The notes under the pieces: generated by a model | The model's database searches: none | Seen by the model: only the letters and a program-made list of their open reading frames with translations | Told to the model about the DNA's origin: nothing | DNA from: Aplidium turbinatum | Lineage: Eukaryota > Chordata > Ascidiacea > Aplousobranchia > Polyclinidae | Length of the DNA stretch: 64,000 nt | Assembly: GCA_918807975.1 (NCBI GenBank) | Contig: OU964928.1 | Location: forward strand, 16,729,323-16,793,322 | Direction: 5' to 3' | Made by a program: the position numbers and the translations under genes | In this document: positions 33,913 through 44,776 of the stretch, piece by piece | How the letters are laid out: each line of letters begins with the position of its first letter | Numbering within the stretch: position 1 is the first letter of the stretch

Positions 33913-34336
33913 GTGTGTATGTATGAGTTGCTGTGTGTGGTGTTCAATTATCTGAAGAAATATTTATTAATAGAATATCTGAAATGATTTGGCCGGAATC
34001 CGCCCAGTGTTTGGCTAGGATTCATGTTCACAGGAGTTTTTCTTATTTACAAATCAAGGATTAATTAAGCTTCTTTTACTATTCTTAGTTTGAAAGCCTT
34101 ATGATATAAATCAAACTAAAAAATATGTTTGATTATTAAAGGAGGATCATAGAATTAACAGTAAATTTTATTCTCATCTGGACTTCTTGAGTAAAAAAAA
34201 TACGTAATCAACGTTTTGTTTTGCTAATTAAGTGGAAATTAGGAAAAAATTGCATTTTGTCGTATGATTTAACTTTTTCTATTAATTTATCGCAGTAATA
34301 TCTACGTAACAGTGTTTTTTATTTTATTTGTTACAG

Positions 34337-34395
34337 GTTGGTATGCTGTTGCTATTAAAGATGACGAAGATGGTGTCAAGCATTTTCAGATTAAG
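34337..34395 (+). CDS. SH2-domain gene, central strands exon
   Basis: 59 nt, acceptor tgttacag, donor AAG|GTAATC. With the G from the previous exon it encodes GWYAVAIKDDEDGVKHFQIK: strand C (WYAVAIK) and strand D with the HFQIK signature (usual form v.HykI). Ends on a codon boundary. Confidence 0.8.
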
Positions 34396-34483
34396 GTAAT
34401 CTTGGTCATGATAGTTGGGAATCCCCAGCTGAACGCAAATAACTCAAAACATTGACTGATTTTTGTTATTTTATCAAGAGAAA

Positions 34484-34662
34484 GAAAACTTTTATTTTGT
34501 CTGTTGCAAGAATAGCACGGTACAATTATACACAACATGAATAGAATAGCACCATAACCATCTAGATACCACAACAGACAGGAAGCTGCGAAAGACTATA
34601 TCACATATCAGTCATCGAGTCAGCTGCTTCCCTGTTCTTAATGTGACAAATGTCTAGCATCC
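34484..34662 (-). repeat. SINE-related dispersed repeat
   Basis: Shares TTTTATTTTGTCTGTTGC, ATAGCACCATAAC, ACAACAGACAGGAAGC and GTCATCGAGTCAGCTGCTTCC with 60303-60472, and the last part with the body of the SINE at 57124-57502. Lies in the SH2 gene's long intron. Confidence 0.6.
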
Positions 34663-34669
34663 GTAAATT

Positions 34670-36000
34670 ACGTTTTAGTTATTTTTCCAGTTTCCCTTTT
34701 GTTAGTTTGCCGCTTGCTACGTGTTTGCGCCAGCAATTAAATAAAATTAAAAAAATTACAAGTTTCCTGAACTTTTTTCTTTGAGAGTCTCTATAGGCAA
34801 GTTAAAAAATGAATTGTGATGTCACAGAAGACCCCCCCCCCCGCAAGATAAAAATTAAGGAAACCGGTTCAGTGTGACCGCACCGACTTGTAGTAAAAAA
34901 AAGCAGAGATACAATTGAGCGCAACAACGTATAAGGTGATTAGTGAATATTAGCTTATCTGTAATTGATGTAGGCCTACTTTTTATTCAGACAAACTTTA
35001 ATCATTTAATTTCAGTTTAAAACAGTGGTATTAAAACAAGTGAATTAGGTTAAAATGCTACGCAATTAAACATATGCAGCTTTGAAAATAAAATGTGGTC
35101 TGTTGCAGTTAATGGATCAAGTAGCCTAATTAAGACATCAAATTACTGTAACATGAGGAAACAAAAATAGAAAAAAAAGCAAGAGAAGGAATAGCTCGAA
35201 AGGTCAAATTTTCAAAAATATTATTGTTGCGTCATAAAATATGAAAATTAGGCAAAATTATAAAATCAGTCAGACCTAGTTGATTACCGTACATTCCTAT
35301 AAATTCAAAACTGTGCAGAACTACAAACTATTGGCCAACAAAAGAAACTTAAACAAAACGGAGTTGTAACACACAGTACAATGAACAGTCCAGATTCAAT
35401 TCTTTAGAAATTTGATTTGGTAACCATAAACAACATTCTTTTGAGTCGATGATTGCAGCACCAAGCCTGGGTAGGGTTTGAACTTGGTTGAGTGAGAATG
35501 AAGGTTGACTACGGTTAGGTGGAATATAAAAAAGGCCAAAAAACATTTCTTGTGACTTCTCTTTACTTTGTCTTCAAAATTCAATAATAAAAGTGGCTAT
35601 CTACGAGCGATCCAACTCAGAAAATGCAAATAACAAAATGGCTGCCGAATTCACTAGTAGGCCTAGCTACTGGCTGGCTAAATCAAGGTTTCTTTGAATT
35701 GTCCCTTCTCTGCGAGTTCTTTATCGATTTTGAAAATTTTGCAACTAAAATGACCACAATTAAATTCCTTTTTCAATTTGTCCAAATCTAGCTATTCTCC
35801 AGGCCTAAATTTTTCTTGATTCCAATTTATATATTTAGTCCTGGAGAGCAAAAACTTCGCCGTTCACTTTAAAAAAGCGCGGGAAAACTGAAAATCAAGT
35901 ATGATTGCTTTGTTAATATCAGGTTTACCCCCTCGGCCCTCAGCTTGGTTTGGTGTATGTCAAGGCGCTTTTAGGTGTCCTCATGAATTTTTTTAAGAAA
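34670..36000. other. Intron, no gene seen
   Basis: AT-rich intron of the SH2 gene with a C-run near 34830. No element ends recognised. Confidence 0.5.
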
Positions 36001-36005
36001 CATAT

Positions 36006-36089
36006 ATCCCATACAGCAAATTAGTCGTTCATTACTACGTCCACAGACGTTGAATTAATGTAAAAAGCGACTGATTTGCTGTCTGGGAT
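36006..36089. repeat. Short foldback repeat, TTGAATTAATGTAAAAA core
   Basis: ATCCCATACAGCAAATTAGTCG pairs with CGACTGATTTGCTGTCTGGGAT (imperfect 22-bp stem) around a core shared with 8656 and 39257. Confidence 0.6.
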
Positions 36090-36854
36090 GTATTTGTCAT
36101 TGCTTTGACGTTTTTATGATAATGTTAAGATAACGGTTACGCATGACTGGTGATCTTACTTAGAACAACACTGCACATGTTTTTAAGCCTTTGCCCCAGA
36201 TTTGGTTAGATTTTGATATTTCCTGCTAAAGCGCAGGTGGTGTTTATTCAGATTAAGCCTAACTTACAACAAAAAACAGGCTATAAATCCTAATTTGTAG
36301 AAACTAATCTCGCTTGCACTTTTTGCAATCTGTATTTTTTAGTTTGGATTAGCCGATTGATTTAATAATATTCAGTTTCCAAACAGTGGTATGTTTGAAA
36401 ACAAAATCTGTTGGCGGTGCAATGCGACTATTTTAACCCTTAAACGCCTATGTGTTTCACCAACCATTATTACCTATCTGGGTCTCAAATGACCCGGCCT
36501 GTTGAAGGGTATTGCTTTATCTTTCAATTTGTACATCTTTCTTAAACATGGTTATGAAACAAATCACTGTGTTGCAATTTCACTATCATACACTCCAAAG
36601 CATACTACTTCGAAAAAAACTAACAAAATTTGCAATAATTGCAAATGTAGGCCTAACATTTTTTTGTGTGCAAATGTAACCGAATTTAAGATCAACACTG
36701 CAAACTGTTAACAGAAAAGAATTGAAATAATGTAACTTCAAATATTACAACTTATAACTTCAAAACTCAACAAATGCTAAAGTTAGTGAAAGAAAAGCAA
36801 TTAATTGCAATTTTCTACTAGGTGCTCTAATGTGGTAGCCTAGCCATGATGACG

Positions 36855-37810
36855 CTAAGCACAAGAATCATGCTGCACAATTGAGGGGCATAAAACCGTG
36901 ACTTGTAAGTGATCGATACAACACGGCTCATTACATTCCTCGCACACATGAGGTGTTTTACGATCCAGAGAAGATGAACAGATGTGGCACCGCCGTCTTT
37001 TACGCTTTCCACCCCCAATTGTAGCTGATGATTGAGAAGAGTCGATGTCAATTTGTATCCACATTTTTGCAGCGATAGTTTAGCAGCTCTTGGAAGCTGT
37101 TTTACTTGCACTCAACGTTGTTGCCATGGATGAAGCAAACTCATATCTAAGTTTGCCAGAAATATTCGGCGTCGATGACTTGCTTCTTTTCCCCTTCCTG
37201 GAAATTTAACTCGGAAGACCACCATGCTATTGATACCCACAATATTGAGGCAGTTGTAGAAGTAGGCAAGTGGCCAGCGATTTGTCCTTTTCTGCACACT
37301 GTAGTTGTGACAAAGTTGGTCAACTTTGTCAACAGCTGCTTTAGTAGCATTATAGTCTTGTATCATGTCAGGTAAACCTTTATCTGCATCAACTTTGCTA
37401 TCATCAAGCCCGGATTTAGGGGAGCAGAGGGTGCAGGTGCCCCGGGCCCCCCGACTTTTGAAGGGCCCCCCTACATGGAAAAAATGTGATTTTATGTTGT
37501 TTTTTTTCTTTCAGCCTTTGAAGTTTCTTCAGAATGCTGTGCAGTGCTAGATTAATGCTACTGTAGACGGAGAGGTGTTTTGTTTTGCGCGGGGGCCCCC
37601 GATCTAAAAGTGCCCCGGGCCCCCCATCAGCTAAATCCGGCTCTGGCTATCATTATGCATAGTTGATAGTAAAACTACAACTTTGTTTTTCCTTGGCACA
37701 TACGATACTAACGTTTGCCTGTCACTAAAACCAAACAAGCTTGATCCAACCCTTTTCGTCTTTTTTGTTGCAAATTCAACTGGTAGTTCTCGCCTATTTT
37801 CAACTATACA
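36855..37810 (-). pseudogene. piggyBac transposase, C-terminal part
   Basis: Read right to left: NRRELPVEFATKKTKRVGSS then YVPRKNKVVVLLSTMHND up to 37650; after the MITE, GLPDMIQDYNATKAAVDKVD and RRTNRWPLAYFYNCLNIVGI-type sequence (DQLCHNYSV, NRWPLAYFYN) at 37112-37400; finally, after a frame change, the Cys-rich tail RCHICSSSLDRKTPHVCEEC..C..H at 36855-37064. VDKVDQ contains the last acidic catalytic residue region. The N-terminal half and the first catalytic Asp residues are gone. Confidence 0.8.
37405..37645. mobile_element. hAT-type MITE, CAAGCCCGGATTTAG ends
   Basis: CAAGCCCGGATTTAG and CTAAATCCGGCTCTG ends, duplication gctatcat perfect (37397-37404, 37646-37653), inserted in the piggyBac transposase. 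Interior words GGGGGCCC and GTGCCCCGGGCC. Inverted relative of 24182-24437. Confidence 0.88.
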
Positions 37811-38407
37811 AAACTTTCACCAATAATTGAAAAGATAGAAAGTTGCTTTATGGTTTATTTATTATACGAATTAAGTTTAATGTTTGTGGTAGCCTACTGT
37901 AAAGAGTTACTGCTGGCAAAATAAACTGTTATTCAAAAAAAGTTGCACTATTACCTAACATGGGTCTCTGGAGACCCTATAAGTTTTTTCTTCTAAAACA
38001 GCAGTAACTATTTTACCAGTGGAATATTTTTAAAATTATAAATGGGAGAAGAATAAATGCTTTGAGAATACTGGAAGTCACACAGAATATGGCTTAGACG
38101 TCCCAAGAGATATGGGGGAAGAAAAGACAGCTCGGGTCACTAGAGACCCACATAGGCGTTTAAGGGTTAAGAAAGGAGAATTCGAAAAGCTGGTCTTCAA
38201 GGAGATGAGATTTAGTTTTAGTTGATGTAGGAGACGCGTTCATAAATTCAACAATTTTCTTTATTCTGTTGCAAAAAATGTATTTTCCTTCATTTTGAAG
38301 ATGTGCGTGGCTAGTTGCGCCCCTGTAGTTTCGCTGCCGGTTCAATTCTTTTCCTTCATCTTTATCAAATCTATTTTTAAATCTTTTTCTTGTTACAATT
38401 ATCGCAG

Positions 38408-38632
38408 ACCAACCCTAAAGCAGCTTGCGCGGATGGTGATGACAAATACAATGGTCGATTTCAGCTCTGTAGCGATACCAGCGACGACGAACAGGTCTAT
38501 CCAACCTTGGTGCGTTTCGTCAATGACCATCTGCTTCTAGAAGGCGTTGGTGACCTTTCATGTGACGACATCTGCCCCAATCTTCCTCTCAACTCCACAT
38601 TTCAGGGATACGAGAGAAACACAACAGACTAG
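38408..38632 (+). CDS. SH2-domain gene, last exon with stop
   Basis: 225 nt in phase 0 from acceptor atcgcag to TAG. It encodes NGRFQL (strand E/F), then YPTLVRFVNDHLLLEGVGDL (helix B and the loop before the last strand) and a short tail ending GYERNTTD. No further domain follows, so SH2 is C-terminal. The intron before it (34396-38407) is 4 kb and holds a piggyBac element. The protein's identity is not clear from the tail; the N-terminal exons were not securely found. The region after the stop would be 3' UTR. Confidence 0.8.
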   Translation, partial: TNPKAACADGDDKYNGRFQLCSDTSDDEQVYPTLVRFVNDHLLLEGVGDLSCDDICPNLPLNSTFQGYERNTTD

Positions 38633-38649
38633 TCAGGCGAATTTACACT

Positions 38650-40090
38650 GCACGCAACTGAACATTGGTGTTCCGCATTTATTTCTACGGTGTGATGGAG
38701 TTAGTTATCGTTTTCGTGTGGACGGCAACGTTTTGGAATATTTTGTAAGATTGTAAATTTTACCAAACTGTTTTTTAAGTTTATGAGTGAATTTAGCTTT
38801 CGGTTCAAAATGATTCTTACAACAATTTTTTTTAAATCCTAATATGTTTTTATTCACTTGTACAGACTCGATATCGCGTACTGTCATGTATGTTGTTTCT
38901 TCACCAGTTCTGCGTGTTTAATCGTGACATTGAAATGTATTCTCATTAACGACTGCTTTGCGAATGGACAACTTCAATTAGGATATAATAGCATTATAGC
39001 ATTATGGCATTCATAGGCATCATAGTATACTTGTCATCACTCATTGTTTTTCTTTTGTCACTGTTTTGGTTTGTCACTTTCCTGCTAACTACAATGTTGC
39101 AACAACACTTTCCAACTTTTTGTTCTGTAACGGCCATCTTTTTTACCAAAAGCCAATATTATATTGCGGTGCCATGTCAGACTAACATAGTTAACTTGAT
39201 ACCGTCTTCTACTGCAATCGCAGCTTGCAGGCCCCGTCTTTTTGGTTGACGTCTTGAGCTGTCGAATCAATGTAAAAAGGACGGATTTTGCTATTTTGTA
39301 TATGATGAACTCACATTTAAGTCTCGTTTAAAGTTGATTCTTGGTTTCACGTTTGAACTCATTGTTGAACCTAAGCGTTGTATTTTTCAGTCTTGCCAAA
39401 AATGAATTTTGTATCTTACCTTTGAAGATTGCTTGGAACTGAAAATCAAGATAAAGTAGAAATATCTTGTAACGTTGTGTAACAGCCCCCCCCCCCCGCT
39501 TATATTGCAGATATACTGTGGTTGCAGAGATTTTCAAAATTTTAATTGTCCCCACTTTATTCACTATTTGTCACAAAATGGCGGATGGTAGTCTGCTGCC
39601 CGCGCATTTTGAATTAATGAAACTCAAATGCAAAATAAGTCAACCCTGAACAAATTTCAAGTTTTGTTTTTACTCTGCGGAGCGTAATCTAATACCGTGC
39701 TGTTCCAATATGCATATTTTTAATATGCAGGTCGCTGTAGCAGATGAGGTCTGTTAACCAATCAGAAGGCAAGATTTCACCCAGCTGAGAAGAATTACGC
39801 TGGAAAAATTTTAAGAGATTAGGTTTCTCATTTGTAAAAACTAACTTTGGGAAGAATTAGAAGACAAGTTTTGAAGAAAAATGCAGCAAAAGTTTGGTAA
39901 ATAAGGTATGCGTACAAATTTTCGAATGCCAACATTTCAGGTAAGCTATACTTGTCAGATTTATCAAAGTGTGTTGCTGGCATGCTTATGGAAATTTCGA
40001 CGTCATAGGCAAATGTTGCGAGTTGTGAGAAACCTGATTTATTAAACTTTTTTCCGCGAAATTTCTTTCAGCCACGTTAAACCCTGCCTT
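38650..40090. other. 3' flank of the SH2 gene, no further gene
   Basis: Presumed 3' UTR then non-coding AT-rich DNA. A TCGAATCAATGTAAAAAGGACGG block at 39255 belongs to the foldback family at 8601 and 36006. A C-run lies at 39487. Confidence 0.5.
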
Positions 40091-40094
40091 CTGG

Positions 40095-41341
40095 CAGAGG
40101 TGGGCACCCGCTACTTTTAAAGTAGCGCGCTACCCGCTACCGCTACTTGGGCCAAAGTAGCGCGCGCTACCGCTACCCGCTACCAATTAACAAAAGTAGC
40201 GCGCTACCGCTACTCGGGCCAAAGTAGCGCGCGCTACCGCTACCTTTTCCGCTACTTTTGTCTAAAATGACATTAGGAAACACTCAAGTCCCTATAGTGA
40301 CGCAAAAATGACCTTGAAAACGAATGTTATCATTCGTTTACGCTGTCATTTTGACAGAAAAACATTCTAAGGGAAATTTGTTGTTACGCATTTTTCAAAA
40401 ACACGAGCATTTTAAAATGAGAGTCACTAAGTCCTGCCCGCTTTCGCTTAAGCACATCTCTTCCAACAGAGAAAAGTCTCTCTATCGCAGCACTGGAAGG
40501 AATGGGGGTGTTGCATTTAATGAACAGATGTTTTAACTCGGCATTCGAAAAGCTCAAGGACTTGCTCTTGTCCGAAAAAAAGGCGTCCACAATTGTTGCT
40601 TCCTTCTGCACCGACGTTTCACGGGATGGCGCAAACACTCCAAAAATACATCCTCGGAGTCATGACTGGTGTTGGTGTCATTCTTCTCGGTATCAACCAG
40701 GCTTGATGTCTCCCGCAACAGTCGAATTACATCTGTCTTGACTTTTTCTCGCAGTGCGTCAGCATCATCCGTGGAAACGTAGTGCAGAAATTGTAGCCAC
40801 GACGTCTTGAAGGAGAGATGAAGACATGATGCCATAACGCATTTCATGTTGTTGAAGCACTTGTTGAATCGTTTCTTCACCCCTTCAAGGACTTTCACTT
40901 TCAACTCTTCATAGGTCACAAGATCAATGATCTCGGTCAACTTCTTCCCGCAAATTGTGATGGTTGGAAGCAAGACTCCGTAGCCTAATTGCCTTGGACT
41001 CGCCCTGTAGAATGTCTAAAGCCTGGCAGATAGGCTTCATCACACGGAGATATTCGCCGAAGAAGTTGACGTCAGCTAGAAAAGACCGAAACTTTGCAAC
41101 CAAGCCGATTAGGCTATATAGCTGCTTAACCACGCCAGTATTGCAAAAAAAAAAACATTTTTTTTTTCAATTTAAATTAAAAAGTAGCGGTAGCGAGAGT
41201 GCGACTGAAAAAAAGTAGCGCCGCTACCGCTACTTTGGATTTCCTACGGCCGCTACTCCAACTAAAAAGTAGCGCCGCTACCGCTACTTTCACCAAAAAA
41301 GTAGCGCCGCTACAACAGTAGCGCGCTACTGCCCACCTCTG
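40095..41341 (-). mobile_element. hAT element, CAGAGGTGGGCA ends, with transposase remains
   Basis: CAGAGGTGGGCACCCGCTAC and AGCGCGCTACTGCCCACCTCTG, target duplication ccttctgg perfect (40087-40094, 41342-41349). Subterminal zones are packed with AGTAGCGC and CGCTACC repeats over about 170 bp on each side. The interior encodes a decayed hAT transposase on the minus strand. About 1.25 kb, so internally deleted relative to complete hATs (2.5-4 kb). Confidence 0.93.
40384..41133 (-). pseudogene. hAT transposase, C-terminal half, broken
   Basis: Three overlapping frames: 40924-41133 (LVAKFRSFLADVNFFGEYLR, LDILQGE), 40554-40973 (TICGKKLTEII, HLSFKTSWL, VKTDVIRLL) and 40384-40638 (IPSSAAIERLFSVGRDVLKR then LSDSHFKMLVFLK). 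The last is the hAT C-terminal dimerisation domain, with its SSA..ERLFS signature well kept. Frameshifts separate the three. Confidence 0.8.
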
Positions 41342-41349
41342 CCTTCTGG

Positions 41350-42365
41350 TTAGTCAAAACAGTTTATCTGCTGCCGATTACAAATACGCTCCGGTATAAA
41401 TTGCCTGTTGGTAATTCGTATCGTTGAAGTGCATTGACTAATGATAGCCTTTTTCTTGTTCAACCTAAATTAATTTTGATATAAGTTTGGTGCAATTTAA
41501 CAAACAACAACCATTGCAAACAAAGTGGGTTTACTTTGATATGAAAACATAATTGTAAAAAAAATAACTTATGACTTCAACTACGTACTTTATTGCACAA
41601 TCCACATGTTTACAAAGTTCTGCTTTGAACAATCGTTTTTATAACAACGCACTTACTGCAGCTGTGGCATAAATGAATCAAATTCAACTGACAAATTATT
41701 ATCTTTTGCTTGTGTTTCGATCAGTAAATAAATGATGGAACTTGTGCTTTTTGCCCTAAAAGTTTTCCCACCGTTCCATCAGATGCTTTTGATTAGCTCT
41801 GAAGTAGGCCTATATTACTCACTGTAATGATTTGCGTTTTGTTTTCGTGCTAAATGTGTTCAGGGTGTAACTGTCTTATCTTACTACAGTTTTCACATCG
41901 TTATTCAAGAGATTTAGAATTGGCAAGTGTCTTGTTGCTGCTAAAGTAATTATCTTGTAAAACTTTTAAAGTTTGTTAATTTGTAGCTATACGTAGTCAA
42001 TTTGGTTTTATGTTATTTGTTTTTCGGTCCCTGCGCTGTTCGGTTTGATTCATGACAGTCTAAGCTCGACTGTGGTATAGTAGACCAGCGATTCCTAACC
42101 GCGTCTCTCTCAGCCGCAACTGCACTAGTGTATCTTTCCTACGGCTCTCATTAATACTGTAAAAATCGTTCGTCATGTGTAGACAGAATCTAGCAACAAA
42201 CGGCGTTTGCCATGATAAAGAAATCTGGAACGTTTTTGGCTGATGTACATCTAGTCTTTGTCAAGCATCTGAAAACTTATTTACATTACACTGTAATACG
42301 AAATGGTAAAAATGTATCATGCTACAGTCGGCAAAAGCCTTTCATGTGGGCTGTGGCCTATACGA
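41350..42365. other. No gene seen
   Basis: Non-coding. 42083 CCAGCGATTCCTAACCG resembles an isolated Charlie-type end without a partner. Confidence 0.5.
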
Positions 42366-42535
42366 CAGGGATCCGCAAATAGTGGGTCGCGAGACCATCC
42401 ACAGTGGGTCGCAAAAGGGTTTAAACTTACTATAAATATAACTTGTATGTCAAAAAGAAATACAGTCATATACTCTTTGATGTGCTTAGTTTCGTACAAT
42501 TTTGTACAAGAAAATTTCTACTTTCCAAAGTAGTA

Positions 42536-43805
42536 CAGTCGTCCCCGCTTATTAAGCCCATGGTTATAAAGCCTAGAAGACACCTTCAGTCAGGACATGA
42601 AAATTCTCTCAGCTTATCTCAAGAACTGGCGACTGAAACTCAGCGAAATCAAAACTGTGGCAGCAGCTTTTCACCTAAACAATCGGGAAGCTGATCGTGA
42701 GCTACATGTTCAGAACAATGGAAAATCTCTGTCCTTCTGCCCCGAACCAAGGTATCTTGGGGTGACACTGGACAGATCGCTCACCTACCGCCACCATTTG
42801 GTGTCACTGCTCAAGAAACTGACATCCCGCGCTGGGCTACTCAAGCGCCTGGAGGGCGAGAGCTGACACTTTGCGTATAGCAGCCTTAGCCCTTGTCTAC
42901 TCTTCAGCAGAGTAGCCTATTGTGCACATGGTTGGTGCTGCAGTGCTCTCACTGCCACAACATCGACTCTGCCATAAACGGCGCCCTGCGCACAGGACTC
43001 GATGCCTGCGCCCCACACCATTGGACTTTCTCCCCGTTCTCGCTGGCATCCAACCCGCTGAGCTTTGTCGCGAAGAAGCCACTCGGCTGACGGGCACGGG
43101 AGCCTAATCATCTTTTCCATCACAAGATTTCTGCTCTCCCAAACGAGCACCCCCGTCGACTAAAATTAAGACACCCATTCGTACCAGCCGCTCAACTTCT
43201 GATCAACGAAGCTGATGAACAAAACATCTCTGCGGCTACTTGGGCGGACCATAAATAGAAGTCAAGTACCACCAGACTCCATTCGTTCATTTTCTACGCT
43301 GACACTGCTCCACAGGCCTGACACTACAAAGACAGGCATGGGTGCACCTCAACAGTCTTCGTACGGGCGTCGGGCTTTTCCGCTCACCCATGCACCAATG
43401 GTGAATGGCCTCTTCCTCCTCCTGTGAATGTGGTGCCGAGAGGGACAGACCGCAGACCACATCATCAATGACTGTAGGCTACCACCTTCAAGCCACCTAA
43501 CGGAGTGGAAGGTCTGCGCGCGCGTCTTGGATGATGAAACCAAAGACAGGCTGCTCTCTACTCTAGTAGCCTTCCAGTGTAGTACGGGAACATCGTGAAT
43601 CCGGGTTGGTAAAAGGATAGACCCTCAGCCCCAGAGGCTTACACGACGAAGACGAAGCCCACGGTTAATAGGTCCACTCGCTTATTAAGCCCAATTTTAG
43701 TCCATTCCTGAATTGCTGAAGGTATAGGAGTGGTAGAAAATCCCCCCGCTCAATAAGCCCAAAATTGCCCGGTCCCGATGTGGGCTTAATAAGCGGGGAC
43801 GGCCG
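42536..43805. mobile_element. pogo/Tigger-type MITE with TA target, split by a LINE
   Basis: CAGTCGTCCCCGCTTATTAAGCCCA at the left, complement of CGGCCGTCCCCGCTTATTAA at the right, flanked by TA. Inner words CGCTTATTAAGCCC repeat. The LINE fragment at 42570-43660 breaks it. Confidence 0.7.
42570..43660 (+). pseudogene. LINE 3' end: reverse transcriptase thumb and C-terminal domain
   Basis: DTFSQDMKILSAYLKNWRLK, then KTVAAAFHLNN and PRYLGVTLDRSLTYRHHL at 42590-42800, followed in shifting frames by LKKLTSRAGLLKRL, LRPTPLDFLPVLAGIQPAEL near 43010-43070 and a Cys-rich tail (CECGAERDRPQTTSSM-like) near 43425-43470. This is the region after the catalytic palm of a Jockey/I-group-like ORF2. 5'-truncated and frameshifted. 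Confidence 0.7.
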
Positions 43806-43939
43806 TATTGAAATTGATATTAAATTGCAAAGGATTTTGTGCAAAATTATATGCTACTTAAACGTTTGGGCTGCGAAGATTTCGAACGATTGTTTTTTAT
43901 GTCGCTCCAACAAGTATTTGCGAACCCCTGGTCTACTAA

Positions 43940-44768
43940 GCTTTCCTATTTGAATACTGTTAAAACACAAAGATTTCTTCCTCATGCAATTTCTTATTGA
44001 TCGATTGATTGAAAGTTTCCATACACATGACTTTGTGAATTTTGCTAATCCAACTCAGAAATCTATTTATGAGTAGTTTCATAAGCCACAAATGTTTCTG
44101 TTTTTCTTGCATGATAAACGTCGCATTGTTACTGGGTCTTGCTTGCTTATAATTCAACAACGTTATCTCCTTGTCAAAATTCATTGCCACTCACACAACG
44201 TTCTACTGAATTTAAACGCGTAATTTTTGTATCTCTAATCAGTTTTCGATCTGGCATGTTTTACTGAGGGTGACAACTTAAGCAACGTTTTTGCAGTTCT
44301 TTATTTGTAATGCGAGTTTTTGCAACGCGCATGCTTGTCCGATGATTTTGCAACGATGTTGTATTAAAAATTAAACGAAGCAGGACATTTGAGAGCTGAA
44401 AAAGATGAAATGTATAAACAAACACTTTGCGTTTTCTCTCAATTTTCACTTTTGTTGTAATAACCGGCACTGATGGCTCTGTGTTGCCGCATATTCAAAT
44501 ATTTTATTTCTTTTTTTTAGTAGCAGGTTACTGACTCGGTGAACTCGAACTCTGTCGCCTTTTTTAAGTTGGCAATTTTTTTTCCTTGTTTTTTTTAAAC
44601 TCAAGTTTTAAGTTATATTTGCTGGTAATAAAACAACACTATTTAAGTATACAGCCGCCATAAGTCCCGAAACAATTCCAACACTTGTGATAGCTCGGAC
44701 AACTAAAACTTTTAATCAATCTTTGGCTAAAATTAAATTGAGCGCCGTTTGGAAAGCTTGGTATAGAC
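43940..44768. other. No gene seen
   Basis: AT-rich, short random ORFs only. Confidence 0.5.
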
Positions 44769-44776
44769 GTCAAAAC

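Larger units (their letters stand above)
36437..38166 (-). mobile_element. piggyBac-family transposon, internally deleted
   Basis: Ends CCCTTAAACGCCTATGTG and CACATAGGCGTTTAAGGG inside duplicated TTAA (36433-36436, 38167-38170): the classic piggyBac target. Subterminal GGGTCTC/GACCC words at both sides. The transposase is partial, and a hAT-type MITE (37405-37645) has landed in it. Located in the SH2 gene intron. Confidence 0.93.
42366..43930. mobile_element. Old hAT element (ZBED/Charlie-like ends) hosting other insertions
   Basis: CAGGGATCCGCAAATAGTGG with GTGGGTCGCGAGACC at the left, ATTTGCGAACCCCTG at the right (13 of 16 terminal bases match). Flanks ctatacga and gtctacta agree at only 5 of 8, fitting an old insertion. 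No own transposase left. Contains the element at 42536-43805. Confidence 0.6.

Noticed and set aside
33416-38632. STAT transcription factor
   Set aside because: Only the LVRFSE strand is STAT-like; the C-terminal part and tail lack STAT features such as the tyrosine and transactivation segment.
42083-43938. Element bounded by TAGTAGACCAG at 42083 and CTGGTCTACTA at 43938
   Set aside because: The outer bases form an inverted rather than direct repeat and the left flank does not match further; the CAGGGATCC end at 42366 is a better partner.
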